Below are positions 11,764 through 25,100 of a stretch of DNA of 64,000 bases, piece after piece. The notes below the pieces were generated by a model. The model made no database searches. It saw only the letters and a program-made list of their open reading frames with translations, and was not told where the DNA came from. A program made the translations under genes and the position numbers. The stretch's first letter is position 1. Each line of letters opens with the position of its first letter. This DNA is from Echinometra lucunter (taxonomy: Eukaryota; Echinodermata; Echinoidea; Camarodonta; Echinometridae), in assembly GCA_029962745.1 (NCBI GenBank), contig CM057165.1, positions 5,954,709 through 6,018,708 on the forward strand. Reading direction: 5' to 3'.

Positions 11764-13131
11764 ACGTGAAGCATTTTCAATTTGGGGAAATTACGCAACT
11801 TGCTTTGTGAACCATCCTGCCTTCTTTTTTCCAATATTGCGAGTGAGCGAAGCGAAGCGAGCGAGCAAAAAATAACAAATTTCTTGTTATGAGAGAAGGG
11901 TTTAGTTATCATATAGGCATAAATGTATATATATTATATGGTTACCTCGCTGCCAAATAGGAACTCTATTTTATCACATCGCTGGTCCATTGTTGCTGCC
12001 CCTCAAACCACTCTGTTTTTTAATATTATGAGAGAGCGAAGCGAGCGAGGAAGCACACACTCTTTTATGGTAGATGTAGTAAACCCTTCGGCAAATTACG
12101 CTGTGAGCCAATGAAACATCTACATTATCTATTCGGTCTCATCTCACCGAATTCGTTTGCTTTTCAAAACCATTAATATGAAACGAGCGAGCGCAGTGAG
12201 CGAGGAAAAATATATCTTTTTCCATATGATAGAAGTGTTATTTCGTCATAATAATGTGATAAAAATGTGATATGCGCTATACAAGAACGGAATATTATTA
12301 TCATCATTATCATCAGAATACACTATAAACCTGTCATGCCTGTATGATATCTAAATAATACCTCCGATCACCTGTGTGCCGAATATGACACTGTTTTAGC
12401 TACCTCGCTTGCAGTCCGAATCCATTCTCTTTCTACCATAGCGAGCAAAAAACCAACGACCGATCCCGGCAAAATTATATGGATTCGTTCCAAAATCTTT
12501 GTCAACCACCTTGCTGCCCAAATATAATATTTTGGAATCTCGCTGCTGTGATAAGCTACTTGCTGCCCGAAATCATCTTGTATCTAGCTTTTACCAGTGA
12601 GAGTAGCGAGCGAGTTAACAAAAAATATGTTTTGTTTTTTTTTTTAAATCCAGGCCGTTATCTCCTGAAAGTTTATCTGTTTTTAGGTCAACTGGCCGCT
12701 CGATTTCTAGGAGTGATATATTGTTTAGTTATATTACTTCGTATGAGTAGAAGAATAGTATAACATTAGATAGAACCATAAGATGCAAACCGATTTCCTT
12801 TCATAAGAATAGTAATTATCATCGGCATTGGTTAAGATACTTAAATGCGAGCGAGCGAAGCGAGCGAGCGCTTCCCAGTGTCCCATTTTCTTTTTTTTTT
12901 TTCTTGTTTTACGCTTTCATTTCACTTCCTTCCTTCCTTTTCCTTTCTTTTCTCTTTCTTTTTTCTTTTTCTTTTTTTTTTTTTTGGTTGGGAAATTATT
13001 GGGGGCAAAATGATATCTTTGCCCCCCCCCCGAAATTTTCTTGGGGGGGGGGGGGGGCAACTGCCTCCCCCCTGCCCCCCAGGATCGACGCCTCTGGGCG
13101 ATATAGGTTGTATCTCATTCAATGCAGTCAA

Positions 13132-13183
<52 letters not shown>

Positions 13184-16100
13184 TATATCCCACAGGAATT
13201 TGATGAAAAAATGAATTAAAGTCATCTCTCCAAGTACCAATTTAACATGTATATGTGCCTTAACTTTAATCACACGGCTTATACCTTTTGATGATGTCAT
13301 AATGTATTTGCGCATTGCATGTTGCGTATCTTTTTATTCGCGCACTGCATGTATGGCTTGCGTTACTTCTCAAACCGGTTCAACCTGGATTTCATGAATA
13401 TTGCCCGCTGCTCAATATATAGAGTCAATGAGAAAACCCGGAAGAGAGAAAAGATGATATGATATTGACCGCTGCCAATTCAGAGAACGCAAAATATGGA
13501 AATAATTGCCACGGAAAAATGCCTCGTATAGATAATAATATTAGATTCCATTTCTTAAGCACATGAATAAGCTGCCGGCCCCCAAATCGTTCCCTGAGCA
13601 ACACCATAGATTGAACATGAACACACGAAGAAAATTCACCATTTAATAATAACAACTCTGCGATTTTTTTTTTTTTTTTTTGTTAAAGATTCATTATCCA
13701 ATTCACATTATGTTATTTCGCATTATATCCTTCTACTTTTGTTCTAAAGAGTTCATGCGAGTCACACCCTGTCAAAAGCCGTAGCAAAATCAAGAAAAGC
13801 GTTGTGAATACCTGAATCGGTTTCCACAGTATTTGACCAATTATCAATGACTTCTACTAATTTAGTTTCGCATGATCCCTTTTTTCATGCAAGAAAGCCG
13901 TGAACCCATGTAGAAATGTTTACAAAGGGAAGTTCCTCCCTCCCCCGGCCCCCCCCCCCCTCCTTCGCCCGAGTATCCTCATTTGTTGGCATAGGGGCGC
14001 CCGTATGTGGTGCTGGATTATGAATTTTCGGTACATGTGTGTATGCCGAAGTACGCTCGACAACAAGTCATGTGCGACGTAGCCTTTAGCCAAGTCACTT
14101 GATGCTATATTTCCCTAAACGCGCCTGAATACATAGACTAATCGCACGACAACTGTGATCCGTAGCCGGAGGTTCGTCAGCATCAAGGCCTTTACTAACC
14201 TGACTGGTTGCTGTAGTCTGTATCATATTTCCGCTACCGAATCGGTAGATAATTAGATGCAAAGTAGCTTACCGAGAAAGCCCCCCCAAACCGCCCGTTC
14301 AAACCCGATACACCAATCAGAGTAGACAATTCGAGAGAACTTATGAATATTTATTGTTCACATGTGCCTAACATTCGATGTGTTGCATAATAACAATCGA
14401 CCAGCTGATCGCGCGAAGCACTATGCGTAGGTTGAAATGAAAAAGGAGAGAGGAAAATTTTACGATAGATCTACTTATTTAGCAAAATATGAAATACAGC
14501 TAGTCATCAAATTATGTATTTTCTTGTATCTGTTTTATTGAAAATTGAACTAAACACTTCATTATTTAGTAGATTTTGAATATCTACCCCCCCCCCCGTA
14601 ATTTAATGAACGAATCCATATAACACACCACGGTTAAAACAGTTACGATTGGTCACGATCGTCGCTAGCTGCTGTATATGCAAGACCTCTTGCATATGCA
14701 TGAGCTCCACAAGTTAGCAGAGGCCTCGCCGCTGACGCGGCTTGGTCCACTGATCACTGCCATAAATTCACACTGTTTAGTCTATTTTTCAACCCCTGCT
14801 TGGCAGACAAGCAGCGCGCGAGGCCTTGCCCAAAGGCTATGTGCGACGTGAATTTCGCATCCCAAGTCGTCAAATTCACGACCCGCGATGCGAAATTCAT
14901 AACCCGTGGCGCAAACTTTGCATCCCAAGTCGTGAAATTCACGACCCGCGGTGCGAAATTCAGGGCCCGTGGCCCGAACTTTGCATCCCAGTCCTGAATT
15001 TCGCACCGCGGGTCGTTAATTTGACGACTTGGGATGCAAAGTTCAGGACCTGGGATGCAAAATTCACGTTGCACATGACCTGTTGTCAAGCGTACTTCAG
15101 GGCCACCATACATAGGCCTATACCCCTGCCAAACAAAGTATGAAGGTGGTATAGAAAGGCTATAGGAATTAGCGTACGGTCGGGCGGTCGGTCCGTTGCA
15201 AATACTGCGAATAGAACTCGTTCCTCATTTTAAGAGCAATGCTCATGAAATTCGACGCACACATTGGTCTTGGGCATGAAGATGTGGAAGACATATTTCT
15301 TGAATATTTAAAATGCGTTGCCAAAGTAACGGCATATAGAAACGGGATATTATGGCAACTAATCAGTGGGAAATTATATTGTGGATAAAACTACTTCCTC
15401 ATTTTTCGAGCAATGCTCATGGCATTTGGCACGAACATTGGATGTAGATGTGCAAAACATATTTTATATTGTGTTGGAAACTGTGTTGGCATGGTAAATG
15501 GAATATTATGGCAAGAAATCTGGTGGAAATCTTGTAGATCGATCAAATTACTTCCTCATTTTCGAGCAATGCTCATGAAAACGCAACACACACACACACA
15601 CGCACACACTGGTCTTGTGGTGAAGATGTGCAAGACATTTTTTTAATGTGTCAGGAACTGCGTTACAATGGTAATAGCATGGCAGTAAATTGGGAAATAA
15701 CTCCTGAAAGTGTGCCACAGCCCATTGGTCTTGTGTAGATGAGCAAGACAGATATTTTCAATGTGTTTGAAACTGCACTGCCAAAGAAACGGCATATTGC
15801 ACGAGGGCTCGGGGCCCTCTCAATACCCCCCCCCCCCCAAAAAAAAAAAAAAAATCCCTGGGAAACTGAAAAGAGCCCCTGAAATTCTCATTGGGTCCGA
15901 TGTAAACGTAGTACAACGTAGGAAATTTGGACGGATGGGCTCAAAAAGTAGCCCCAGAAAAAATTAAGTAATTTTTTTTTCCTGATTACAGGGCAATAAA
16001 TCAGGGGGATATAATTTGTGAACGAACTACTTCCTCATTTTTCAAGTAATGCTGAGGAATTTAGCACACACATCGGCACCGGGGTATTAATCACCTCCAT

Positions 16101-19100
16101 GATATTTTGATCACCGGTATAAGTCCGTTTTGAGGATTGGGAGGGGGGGGGGGATGATCACCTTTTTTGCTGATTTTTTTCCGTGGACTCACCTTAAGTA
16201 TACACACATACACCCTCATTCACCTGTGCAACCTACCCCCATATAATAGGCCTATTATCATTTATGACATTTTTTATAAACAAAATCACCAGCTGATTAA
16301 TTACAATATCATTTTGTCCTTAAAATGAGGGGGGGGGGGGGAATTAAGTGGGGGGATATAAATCCCCCCAACCCCCCCCCCCTCCGATTTACGCCAGTGA
16401 TTTCAATGTTTCCTTTAGTAGTTGGGTGTCTTTAAAATCACTATGAAATTGTTTTAATTGCCTTAGAATAGTTTTTATCTGTTTGCTACATTTTATTTCT
16501 CCTCTACACGACAGCACATTTTTCGTCACCTCACCCAACGTGTTCCGGGTAGGAGTACCTGAGAAAGTCCTTGTTACATTGATCAGGATCTCGGGAAACG
16601 CTCAGAACGTTCCAGTTAATGTGTCATTGAGCCGGCCAGGTTTAAACGTACCTTTCGTCGAAAATACAAGATCTGTCAGTCCAGGTAAATGAACCCCGAT
16701 ACTTTCAAGTTCAATTTCATGCTTTAAAAAATTTATCATTATTGTTTTCTTTTATAATACCATTTACAAACAAAATTAATTCCTTAGCTTCTAAAGGGTG
16801 ATTGGTTTGTATGCATGCAAGCACACACACACGCACACACACGCACACACACACACGCACGCACCCTCACACACACACGCACACGGCTCTGCATCACTCT
16901 ACTCCCGAGGACAACTATTGTCTCACTACCGAGGACTATTGTTTGACAACCGAGGACTATTGTTCTCAGGAATTTTCTTTGTTCACTGTCCTCGCTTGCA
17001 AAGCTATACAAACCCCACCACATGCACCCATCCATCCCCCATATACATGTCACGTGGACGTGACTGTAGGCGCGTGGGTGGCCTGGGTGGTGGTATGTGT
17101 CTGTGTGTGGGTGTGTGGGGGTGTGTGTGTGTGTTTGCTTACATTTACTGTTAGTGCCATTAGAGATTAGAGCAATTGTGATAAAAATTGTTATCAGAAA
17201 TTAATTGGGAATTATTGCTGAAAATTGGACTACAGTTTCTCTCCAACATAGTTATTATATTGTGAATTTTATCCCCTGAAAAACATGAATATGAAGAAGT
17301 AAATCACTTGGTCAATATGCAGCAGTAAACTGCAAACTGCTTTTAAAAAGATGTATAACATTTTAATATCTTAAAACCCAATGAACCTCTGGTTTTTGAA
17401 GTGGTTTACGGCTGTTTGTCTGAACGAGTCTTTATGTAGAGTATTAAACAGTCCTTATTCACAGTGAATGAGTCCTGAAATCTACTAGCGTGTAACCGGG
17501 GGCCCCTTGATACACTCATGTTTGACAGGTTTAGGAGGAAAGAATGTTGTCACTGAATGCAGTATCCCAGCTGGCTAGGGTAATATTGAGCAGCTAATTG
17601 GGATGTTGTGTATTGCTGCGATCAAGCGCTATTGAGCTGTCCTATATGCTTTATGATGTGTATATTCATAGATGCATTTTTTTCAGGGGGGAGGTTGCCC
17701 TATCTTTAAAAAAAATATAAAACAACTCAACATCTTTCTCTCTTTTTAAATCAGGTTCTACTGAATCGTTTTCTGTCACAATTGAAGCAGAGCATCTTGC
17801 CAGAAATGAAGGAAGTTTTCAGAAAATGGTACTAAAGGCTGAATCTCAAGATCCAGCGTATCCATTCACAGATGAAACACACATCCTCGTCACTCTTCAA
17901 TCTGGTTACGTCTTCGTTCAGACCGACAAGCCAATTTACACTCCTAATCAAAATGGTAAAGTGAAACACCTTAACGTTTCAAAACAATTTTAGTGCTAGT
18001 TCAAATGATATCCGGGGGGGGGGGGGTGGCGATACTCAAATTTAGTTCCAATGGGGGTGTGCCGTTGAAGCCTCCATACCCGTACCTATTTTTAAGGGTC
18101 ATATTGGTAGCAAAGGGTACCCATTATTAGGGATTAGCATCTCGGGTGTGTACTTGGGCCTCATTATGGGAGAGAATATCATTCTAAACAATAAAAATTA
18201 CCAGTGTTTAAAATAGTGATTAGGATAGTGTATTTGGTTTTTCATTTTTGTTAGCCCATAATTTGGACAATGAAAATGTCTATGCTCTTAGCTCTACTGA
18301 TTGTTAAGAAAGTCATATTGTTGAGGATTGCTAAAAGAATTCATGTATACAAAATGTCATACATATTTTCAAGAATAAACGCGTTACTGCCTGTGGGCAT
18401 GTCCTGCCTTGCTTCGAGGCTAAAAGACCATTACTTTTTACCTGAGAAGAGAAAAATGTCCACGAAATAGAACTGCACTGGTATTTTGTTAGTATCAGTC
18501 GAAACATTAAAAAAAATAATAGAGAAGTATTAGCATATTTAATGCAAGTGAGTTTAATGCATATTGTTTTGTACAAAGGTCTGTGTATCTTATGAAACAT
18601 TTTAACCCTAAAAAGATTGGGGTATTTTGGAGGCTGGAAAAACTGTAGGGGGGGGGGGGGGGCTAAAGCCCAACAGGTCTCGGCTGAAGACCGCGCAATC
18701 GCGACAGAAATCGGCACGCACATCACCCACAGCGTAATTTACAAAATTGAACAGTTAATTATTGTTTCGAAATTATTCAAATTTATTTTCAATCAATTAA
18801 TTTTGTGAATTATTTATGCAAAACATTAAATATTCGGCAGTAAATCTTAAAATAAAGCTCAAAAACTGCAAATTTTGGGTCTAGACACTCTTTTTATGAT
18901 TCTTATCAAATGTACATTAAAGAAATGGAGGTATAAAATTTTTATCTCATGTTTTTTATCGTTTTGAAAATTTCTTATGTATTTCTTTGTTTTTCGACTT
19001 TTTGTTTTTTATCGTTTCTTTCAATGGAAATCATTTGCAACACTAGTCCAATCATAAACAACATGAAATTAATTGAGCTTAATCATTAAAAGTGAAATTA

Positions 19101-22100
19101 ATGATACATTTATGAATCTGGGCTAGAAACAGAATTTGCGTTGGATTTGTACATGAAATCACGTTCTTGAACAATTTTAGTTCTGACATGCACTTACAAA
19201 ATGTTGCGTAACTAGGGAACCGCGTATGGGGGCGTCACAAATTTGGTCTCAAAAGTTGCGGGGGACTTGAAAGAAAAAAGCCATGAAGCGTCGCAGCGCG
19301 AACATTTTTTCACATTCCAGATTTATCGAGAAAAATGTTGAGGGGGGCCTTTTAGGCCCCCAGTCTTTTTAGGGTTAAGTCACAATTAGGCACCATTACT
19401 ATTGCAAATACACTTCCATTTTATTCTATTCTTCTTTTTTTTTTTTTTCTCAGTGAAGATCAAAGTCATGTCTCTTGATCAGAATATGTATCCTTCCGAC
19501 CGAACGGTAAATTTCTCAATTTTGTTTTACTCTGGTTGATTATGACGATGATGATGATGGTGATGATGATGATGATGATGATGATGATAATGATAAAGAT
19601 GCTAACTATGATAATGGTAATAATGATAATAATGATGATGATGATGATGGTGATGATGGTGATGATGATAATAATAATGATAATAATAATAATGACACTA
19701 GTAATAATAATAATGATAATAATAATAATGACAGTAGTAATAATAATAATAATGAAAACATTACATACAATCACATTCCATCAGAATAGATTTAGCTACA
19801 TATAGAGATATTTCATCTTTAAAGATTAAAAAGTTTCATAAGCACAGTTTACTTGCTATTACTACAGTGAATGCATTGCTAGATTATAAATACTTATTTT
19901 GGGGAGAAAGGGGAAAATAATTATTGAGATCAAACACATAGGGAAGAGAGGGATGTCATGGAGAGGACTGGGAAGGGGGGGGGGGCGCTCGAGGGGGAAA
20001 AAGGTTTCACACTCCTGTCATAAAAACGATAGGCTTAATTTTCCTCCATTTTAGTGACAACCTCGCTCATTCCTCCCAACCTTCTTTCACACGAGAACAG
20101 GCACGTATCTCTATTTGATACATCAAACTTTATCACTTATACAGACTCAAAATAATTGTAATGATATAGATCTACACCATGTAAGTTGTTCAAAAGTTTG
20201 AGGAAAAATGTTATTCCTCCATGTGGATGTAAACTTTTTGGCCCAGCTGTGTGCTTATTTTTCCCCTTTCTCGTCCTTTCTATTTTTGTTTGTTGTTTGT
20301 TGTTTTTGCTTGTTAGCTCCATGTCGAAATAATCAATCCGAGTGGAATCAGTGTGAAGAGGCTCAGTGACACTCACGCCAAACAGAACGGGTTCCTGGAA
20401 GGGGAATATAGGTTCCACGAGCATCCAACCATTGGCAACTGGTCTGTCACTGCTTTCTACGGACATGAGGTATATATAAGCAGTTTAGTTTGACCAATAG
20501 TATAAAGATCACTCGTTTGTTTCCCTTTAATAGCATTTCTCATTGAAATGTGTAGTAAAGGAACCTAATGTGCATGAGGATCTGTCTGTAACGATTAAAA
20601 TAAATAGATAATGTATGAGTGTAAAATGAAATAGGGGGGACTCGTGATCAACTCAGTCAGGTGAATCTGCTTTGTCAACTGATTTTAATAAGGGAAATTC
20701 CCATCCATAATTTAACCTCTCTTGCAGGCTTAATTAATTTTTAAAGGCAGTATTATGTTGTGTTTGCCGAAGGAATTTAAAAAAAAAAAAAATTTTATTA
20801 CAGATTTACATTTAGATTTAAAACTTTTGAGTAATGATAATTTTGATCTTATTATACAACTGGATTTGACCTGATATGATTTAAAACAAGAACTTACATG
20901 TATGTAAGGGCCTTGTCTGGAGATAGCTTCTGTAGCGGCAGTGTACGTAAGGGCCACCGATCTATATACTGTACGCAGTATAGTAGAAGCTTGTCTCCAG
21001 GGCGCGGCCTAGGGCGCAATGTGCTTATAGCTGTCACCTGTGACCAAATTTTGTCAGTATGTAATACAGTTTGACATTTTTTTTTGAGGGTACATAACAT
21101 AGAAGTTCCTTTCTCACTGCATTTACTATATTTGAGGTATTATTCCAACTAACATTTAGTTCCGCAATTTTGACCAACTAACATTAGATCTAACTGTCTT
21201 ACTCACTCAGTTTCAAATAGTAATACATGTAGCTCCGGTCTCTGGTGGCAGGGATGGCTGGGAACAAATGAAAATGATCGATCAAAGTTCACCTAGGGTT
21301 GCTTTTAAGTTAAAGCTAACTTGAAGTAACTATTACATTAGTAACCATAAGTTGACTTCACATTGTCAGATTTTATGGTTTAGATTCAATTTACAGTGTC
21401 ATCCCATTTTTAAAAGAATTTTTTCATTTGTTTATTCATTAGTATTTCTTTGGGGGGGGGGGGGGGGTTACATCTTGGGTCAAATTAGTTTAGGTCAAAC
21501 AGTTGCTTGAAGTCAAAGATAGCTAGCATTTGGTAATCCAGGGCCGGTATTCTGAAAATCGTGTTATCTTTTGTCTTATCTTCACTCTATTAATTGTCAT
21601 AACAAATTTAAAACGTGTACTTATGGTTGGTATAAAACTGCACAAATGCAGCACACGACAAAAGTGCGCGATGTGAGCCAATGGCGTACGCTATTTCTGA
21701 TTGCAAAGATAACACGATTTTCAGAATACCGGCCCAAGGCAACATCCCTTGCATTTGAGTATAGTGAACAGTCAGCCATACATTACGGCCTGTACTGTCT
21801 TTGCTCATAGAATTTTAAAGTTCCATTGTCAACTTGAGGTCTGCCAACTTCAGGTGGCCGGTGACAACCCACTTCACCGAAGGCCCGCGAGACCGAAGGC
21901 CCGTGAGGCCGAAAATAGCAAATTGTAATATATAATATCACACCGCTCTGACCAATTCATGTGCCAGAAGGAAGTTTGATCATTGGGGCAACGAGGACTA
22001 AACGTGCTAAAGGAGACATAATTATTTCATATCCATTATTTGTGATGAAGGAATACGATACGAGAAAAGTCGGCCTCGCGGGCCTTCGGTCTCACGGGCC

Positions 22101-25100
22101 TTCGGTCAAGTGGGCGGACCCTAGGTGGCCAGACCTCATGTCAACTTCCATGTGAATATTTCCATTATATGCACACACATACATGCATACACAAGAAATG
22201 AAGAATTCAGACTCAATGATTTCGTATATAACAATAATGTAAACAAAAAATCGTAGTAATCATGCTGGTATTCTTAAATCTTGACAATGAAAATATCGAA
22301 TACTGATAAAAAAGCCAAATCTGCCTTTAAAGTGAAGATCTAGACAGCTTTTTTGTGCCACTTGAAATTAAAGAAACCTGTATGTAAAGACCACCTGCAT
22401 TAAATGTAAAAGCCATATTGTCCCGTTTGGGTGGTCGTCACATATAAGGTACGTTTTGCTGTAAATCCTGTAATAAACTTGATTTTTATAATACTTGATG
22501 TATCTTTACAGATTATGCATGCCCCTGTGCATGTTCAAACTGCCCCAAGGCAGGGGGTGGGGGACGGGGGTGGGACAATCACTTGATAGGGTAGAATCTT
22601 GGAGAAGACATAATTTTGTAGCTTAATTTACAGAGTATAGGCAACCAAATTTTTCTTTGCCATGAATATTTCACTTTAGGGAGTCTACCATTTTATATTA
22701 AAGCCTGCTATAACAGACTTAATTGAATTGACCATTTGTTCTTTTGACTTGCTATCTTCAACCTTTTAGTTTCTTGTCAAGTCAACTGTGACATTTGAGG
22801 TTAGAGAGTATGGTGAGTAATATTTTTTCCTTAATATTTTAACAATATACTTGACGTACAGTGAATTTTATAATAATCTAACTGTAATTTTTTTTGAGGG
22901 GGGGGGGAGGGGAGCGGTTGTATTGATTTAAAATTTCATCTTCTACCTTAAAATCTCTGGTTTTATCAATAGGTAAAGCACTTCCAGTTGTTTTGAAAAA
23001 GAAATCATTTTCTATTAGTATGTACTTTTAATTTGAAAATTATATATATAAGTATATCCTAGACTTGAAATGGTAAATATTGTGTGGAAGCAAAATTTCA
23101 GTATGGCAAGGCAAGCATAAAATCATATTCATCTTGTCGTTAAAATCTAATGTAATATGCTGTTGGAACATATTTAAGATACTGGTAATATTTTAGTAGT
23201 AGAATGATTCAGAGTTGGATCGAGAATGATGTGATTCACCAAAAATATATGTGCATATTTCTGAGATGATTTAGGCAGCATGAATGTTGATTTCTTTGTG
23301 AAATAAATGTACTTTTCCAATATAGCGACTTCCTGCAGTCTTTTTTATAGGGGTAATTATCTTTCTGTGACAATCTGTTAAAAAATGCAGGTAAAGATTT
23401 TCTTGTTAAGCTGGAAATTCAGGCTTATCTCAGGGGGACAGTTCATCCAGTGTCTTGTCAATGATTGTTTCTGACAAATTTGCCCTCAGCCAATCGGATG
23501 TAAGCATTTCAGTAGCTTGTCAGTAAGTTGTCAGTAAAAATCACTGACAAGACACTTGATGAAACACTTCCCAGGTGTTTCCCATTGATTTATTTTTGCC
23601 TCACCCCCCGGAGGTGAAGGCGAGTCTAAGGGATCAAAATGGCGTCCGCCCGTCGTCCGTCCGTCGTCCGTTGTCTGTCCGTCACAAATGTTAAAGTTTA
23701 CCTGCAAGACTCTCTTATGATGCATAACTTTGCAACTGCTGGTCCAATGGCAACCAAACTTGGGTGGTAGATGCACTAGGGGGACCATCATGTTGCGGTG
23801 CTGTTGGAGGTCACATGGTGAGGTCAAAGGTCATTTGAGGTCACATTGTCATAGAGTACCTGCAAGACTCTTTTTACATATGCTAAGCCAGTTTACCTGC
23901 AAGACTTTCTTATGACACATAACTTGGTAACTGTTGGTGCAATGGCAAGTGATAGATGCACTAGGGGTAACATCGTATTGTGGTGCTGTCAGAGGTCACA
24001 TGGTGAGGTCAAAGGTCATTTGAGGTCAAATGTTAGAGTTTACCTGCAAGACTAGTCATGACAAATAACTTTGCAACCGTTGCTCCCTTTTAAACTAAAC
24101 TTGGGTCATAGATGCACTTGGGGGACCTTCATGTTATAGTACCAGATGTCACATAGTAAGGTCAAAGGTCATTTTATTTCAAATGTTAAATTTTACCTGC
24201 AAGACTCTCTTATGACACATAACTTGGATGATAGATGCACTAGGGGTAACATCATGTTGCAGTGCCATCAGAGGTCACATGGTGAGGGTCAAATGTTAAA
24301 GTTTACCTGCAAGACTCTCTTATGACTAAAAACTTTGCAACCGTTGCTCCCTTTTCAACTAAACTTGGGTCATAGATGTACTTGGAGGACCTTCATGTTA
24401 TAGTGGTATCGAAGGTCACATGGTAAGGTCAAAGGTCATTTTATTTCAAACGTTAACGTTTACCTGCAAGACTCTCTTATGACACATAGCTTGGCACTGC
24501 AATAGCAACCAAATTTGGGTGATAGATACACTAGGGGTACATTCATGCTATTGTGCTGTCAGGTCACATGGTAAGGTTAAAGGTCATTTTAGGTCAAACA
24601 TTAAAGTTTACCTAACTGCAAGACTTTCTCGTGACATCAAACTTGGTTAGGGATGTACTTGGGGAAACCTTCGTGTTATTTAGTGGGTGAGACACATTCT
24701 TGTCATTGCCTTGTTTTCATATTGGTGTTCTCTCTTTTGCAGTTCTACCGACGTTTTCAGTGAACATCGAAACGCCTGCATACATACTTCCACAGTCTGA
24801 TTCAGTGGTCTCAACAATCAGCGCTCAGTAAGAACCTAATTTTTTTCAAACCTTTTCCAACTTGTTCTTTTTTCTTTTGAAAATAACTATAAACAGTGAA
24901 AAAAATTGATATCTAAGGCTGTGGTAAGATTTGATGATAATGCTAAGTTATACTTAAATTGTCAAATCATTGAGGCTCTGTTTCTGTGGAAATCGTTATG
25001 ATAGGTCAAATCTAGGCCCCGTTTCATTAAACTTGTTATCAATAACAAGTTGCAATAACTGTTATAAGCTACTGAAATCCTTGCATCTTATTGGCTGAGA

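Larger units (their letters stand above)
11471..13138. mobile_element. Small MITE interrupted by the hAT-like element
   Basis: Flanks of the hAT-like insertion are inverse complements of each other. Left: AATATTGACTG, then AACCTATATCGCCC, then CTGAATCC (11473-11525). Right: GGCGATATAGGTTGTATCTC, then TGCAGTCAATATT (13097-13135). Removing the insertion leaves an inverted-repeat element of about 130 bp. Its left half is also the right boundary of each tandem-duplication unit. Confidence 0.7.

Noticed and set aside
12479..12763. 94-codon frame inside the hAT-like element
   Set aside because: Hydrophobic AT-rich translation without transposase motifs; probably chance.
14754..15143. 119-codon frame with DAKF/NFA repeats
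   Set aside because: Both strands give similar repetitive frames from the 21-bp minisatellite; there is no start context, domain or splice support.
19466..19805. Poly-Met and poly-Ile frames
   Set aside because: These are translations of a GAT/AAT microsatellite in a TEP intron.
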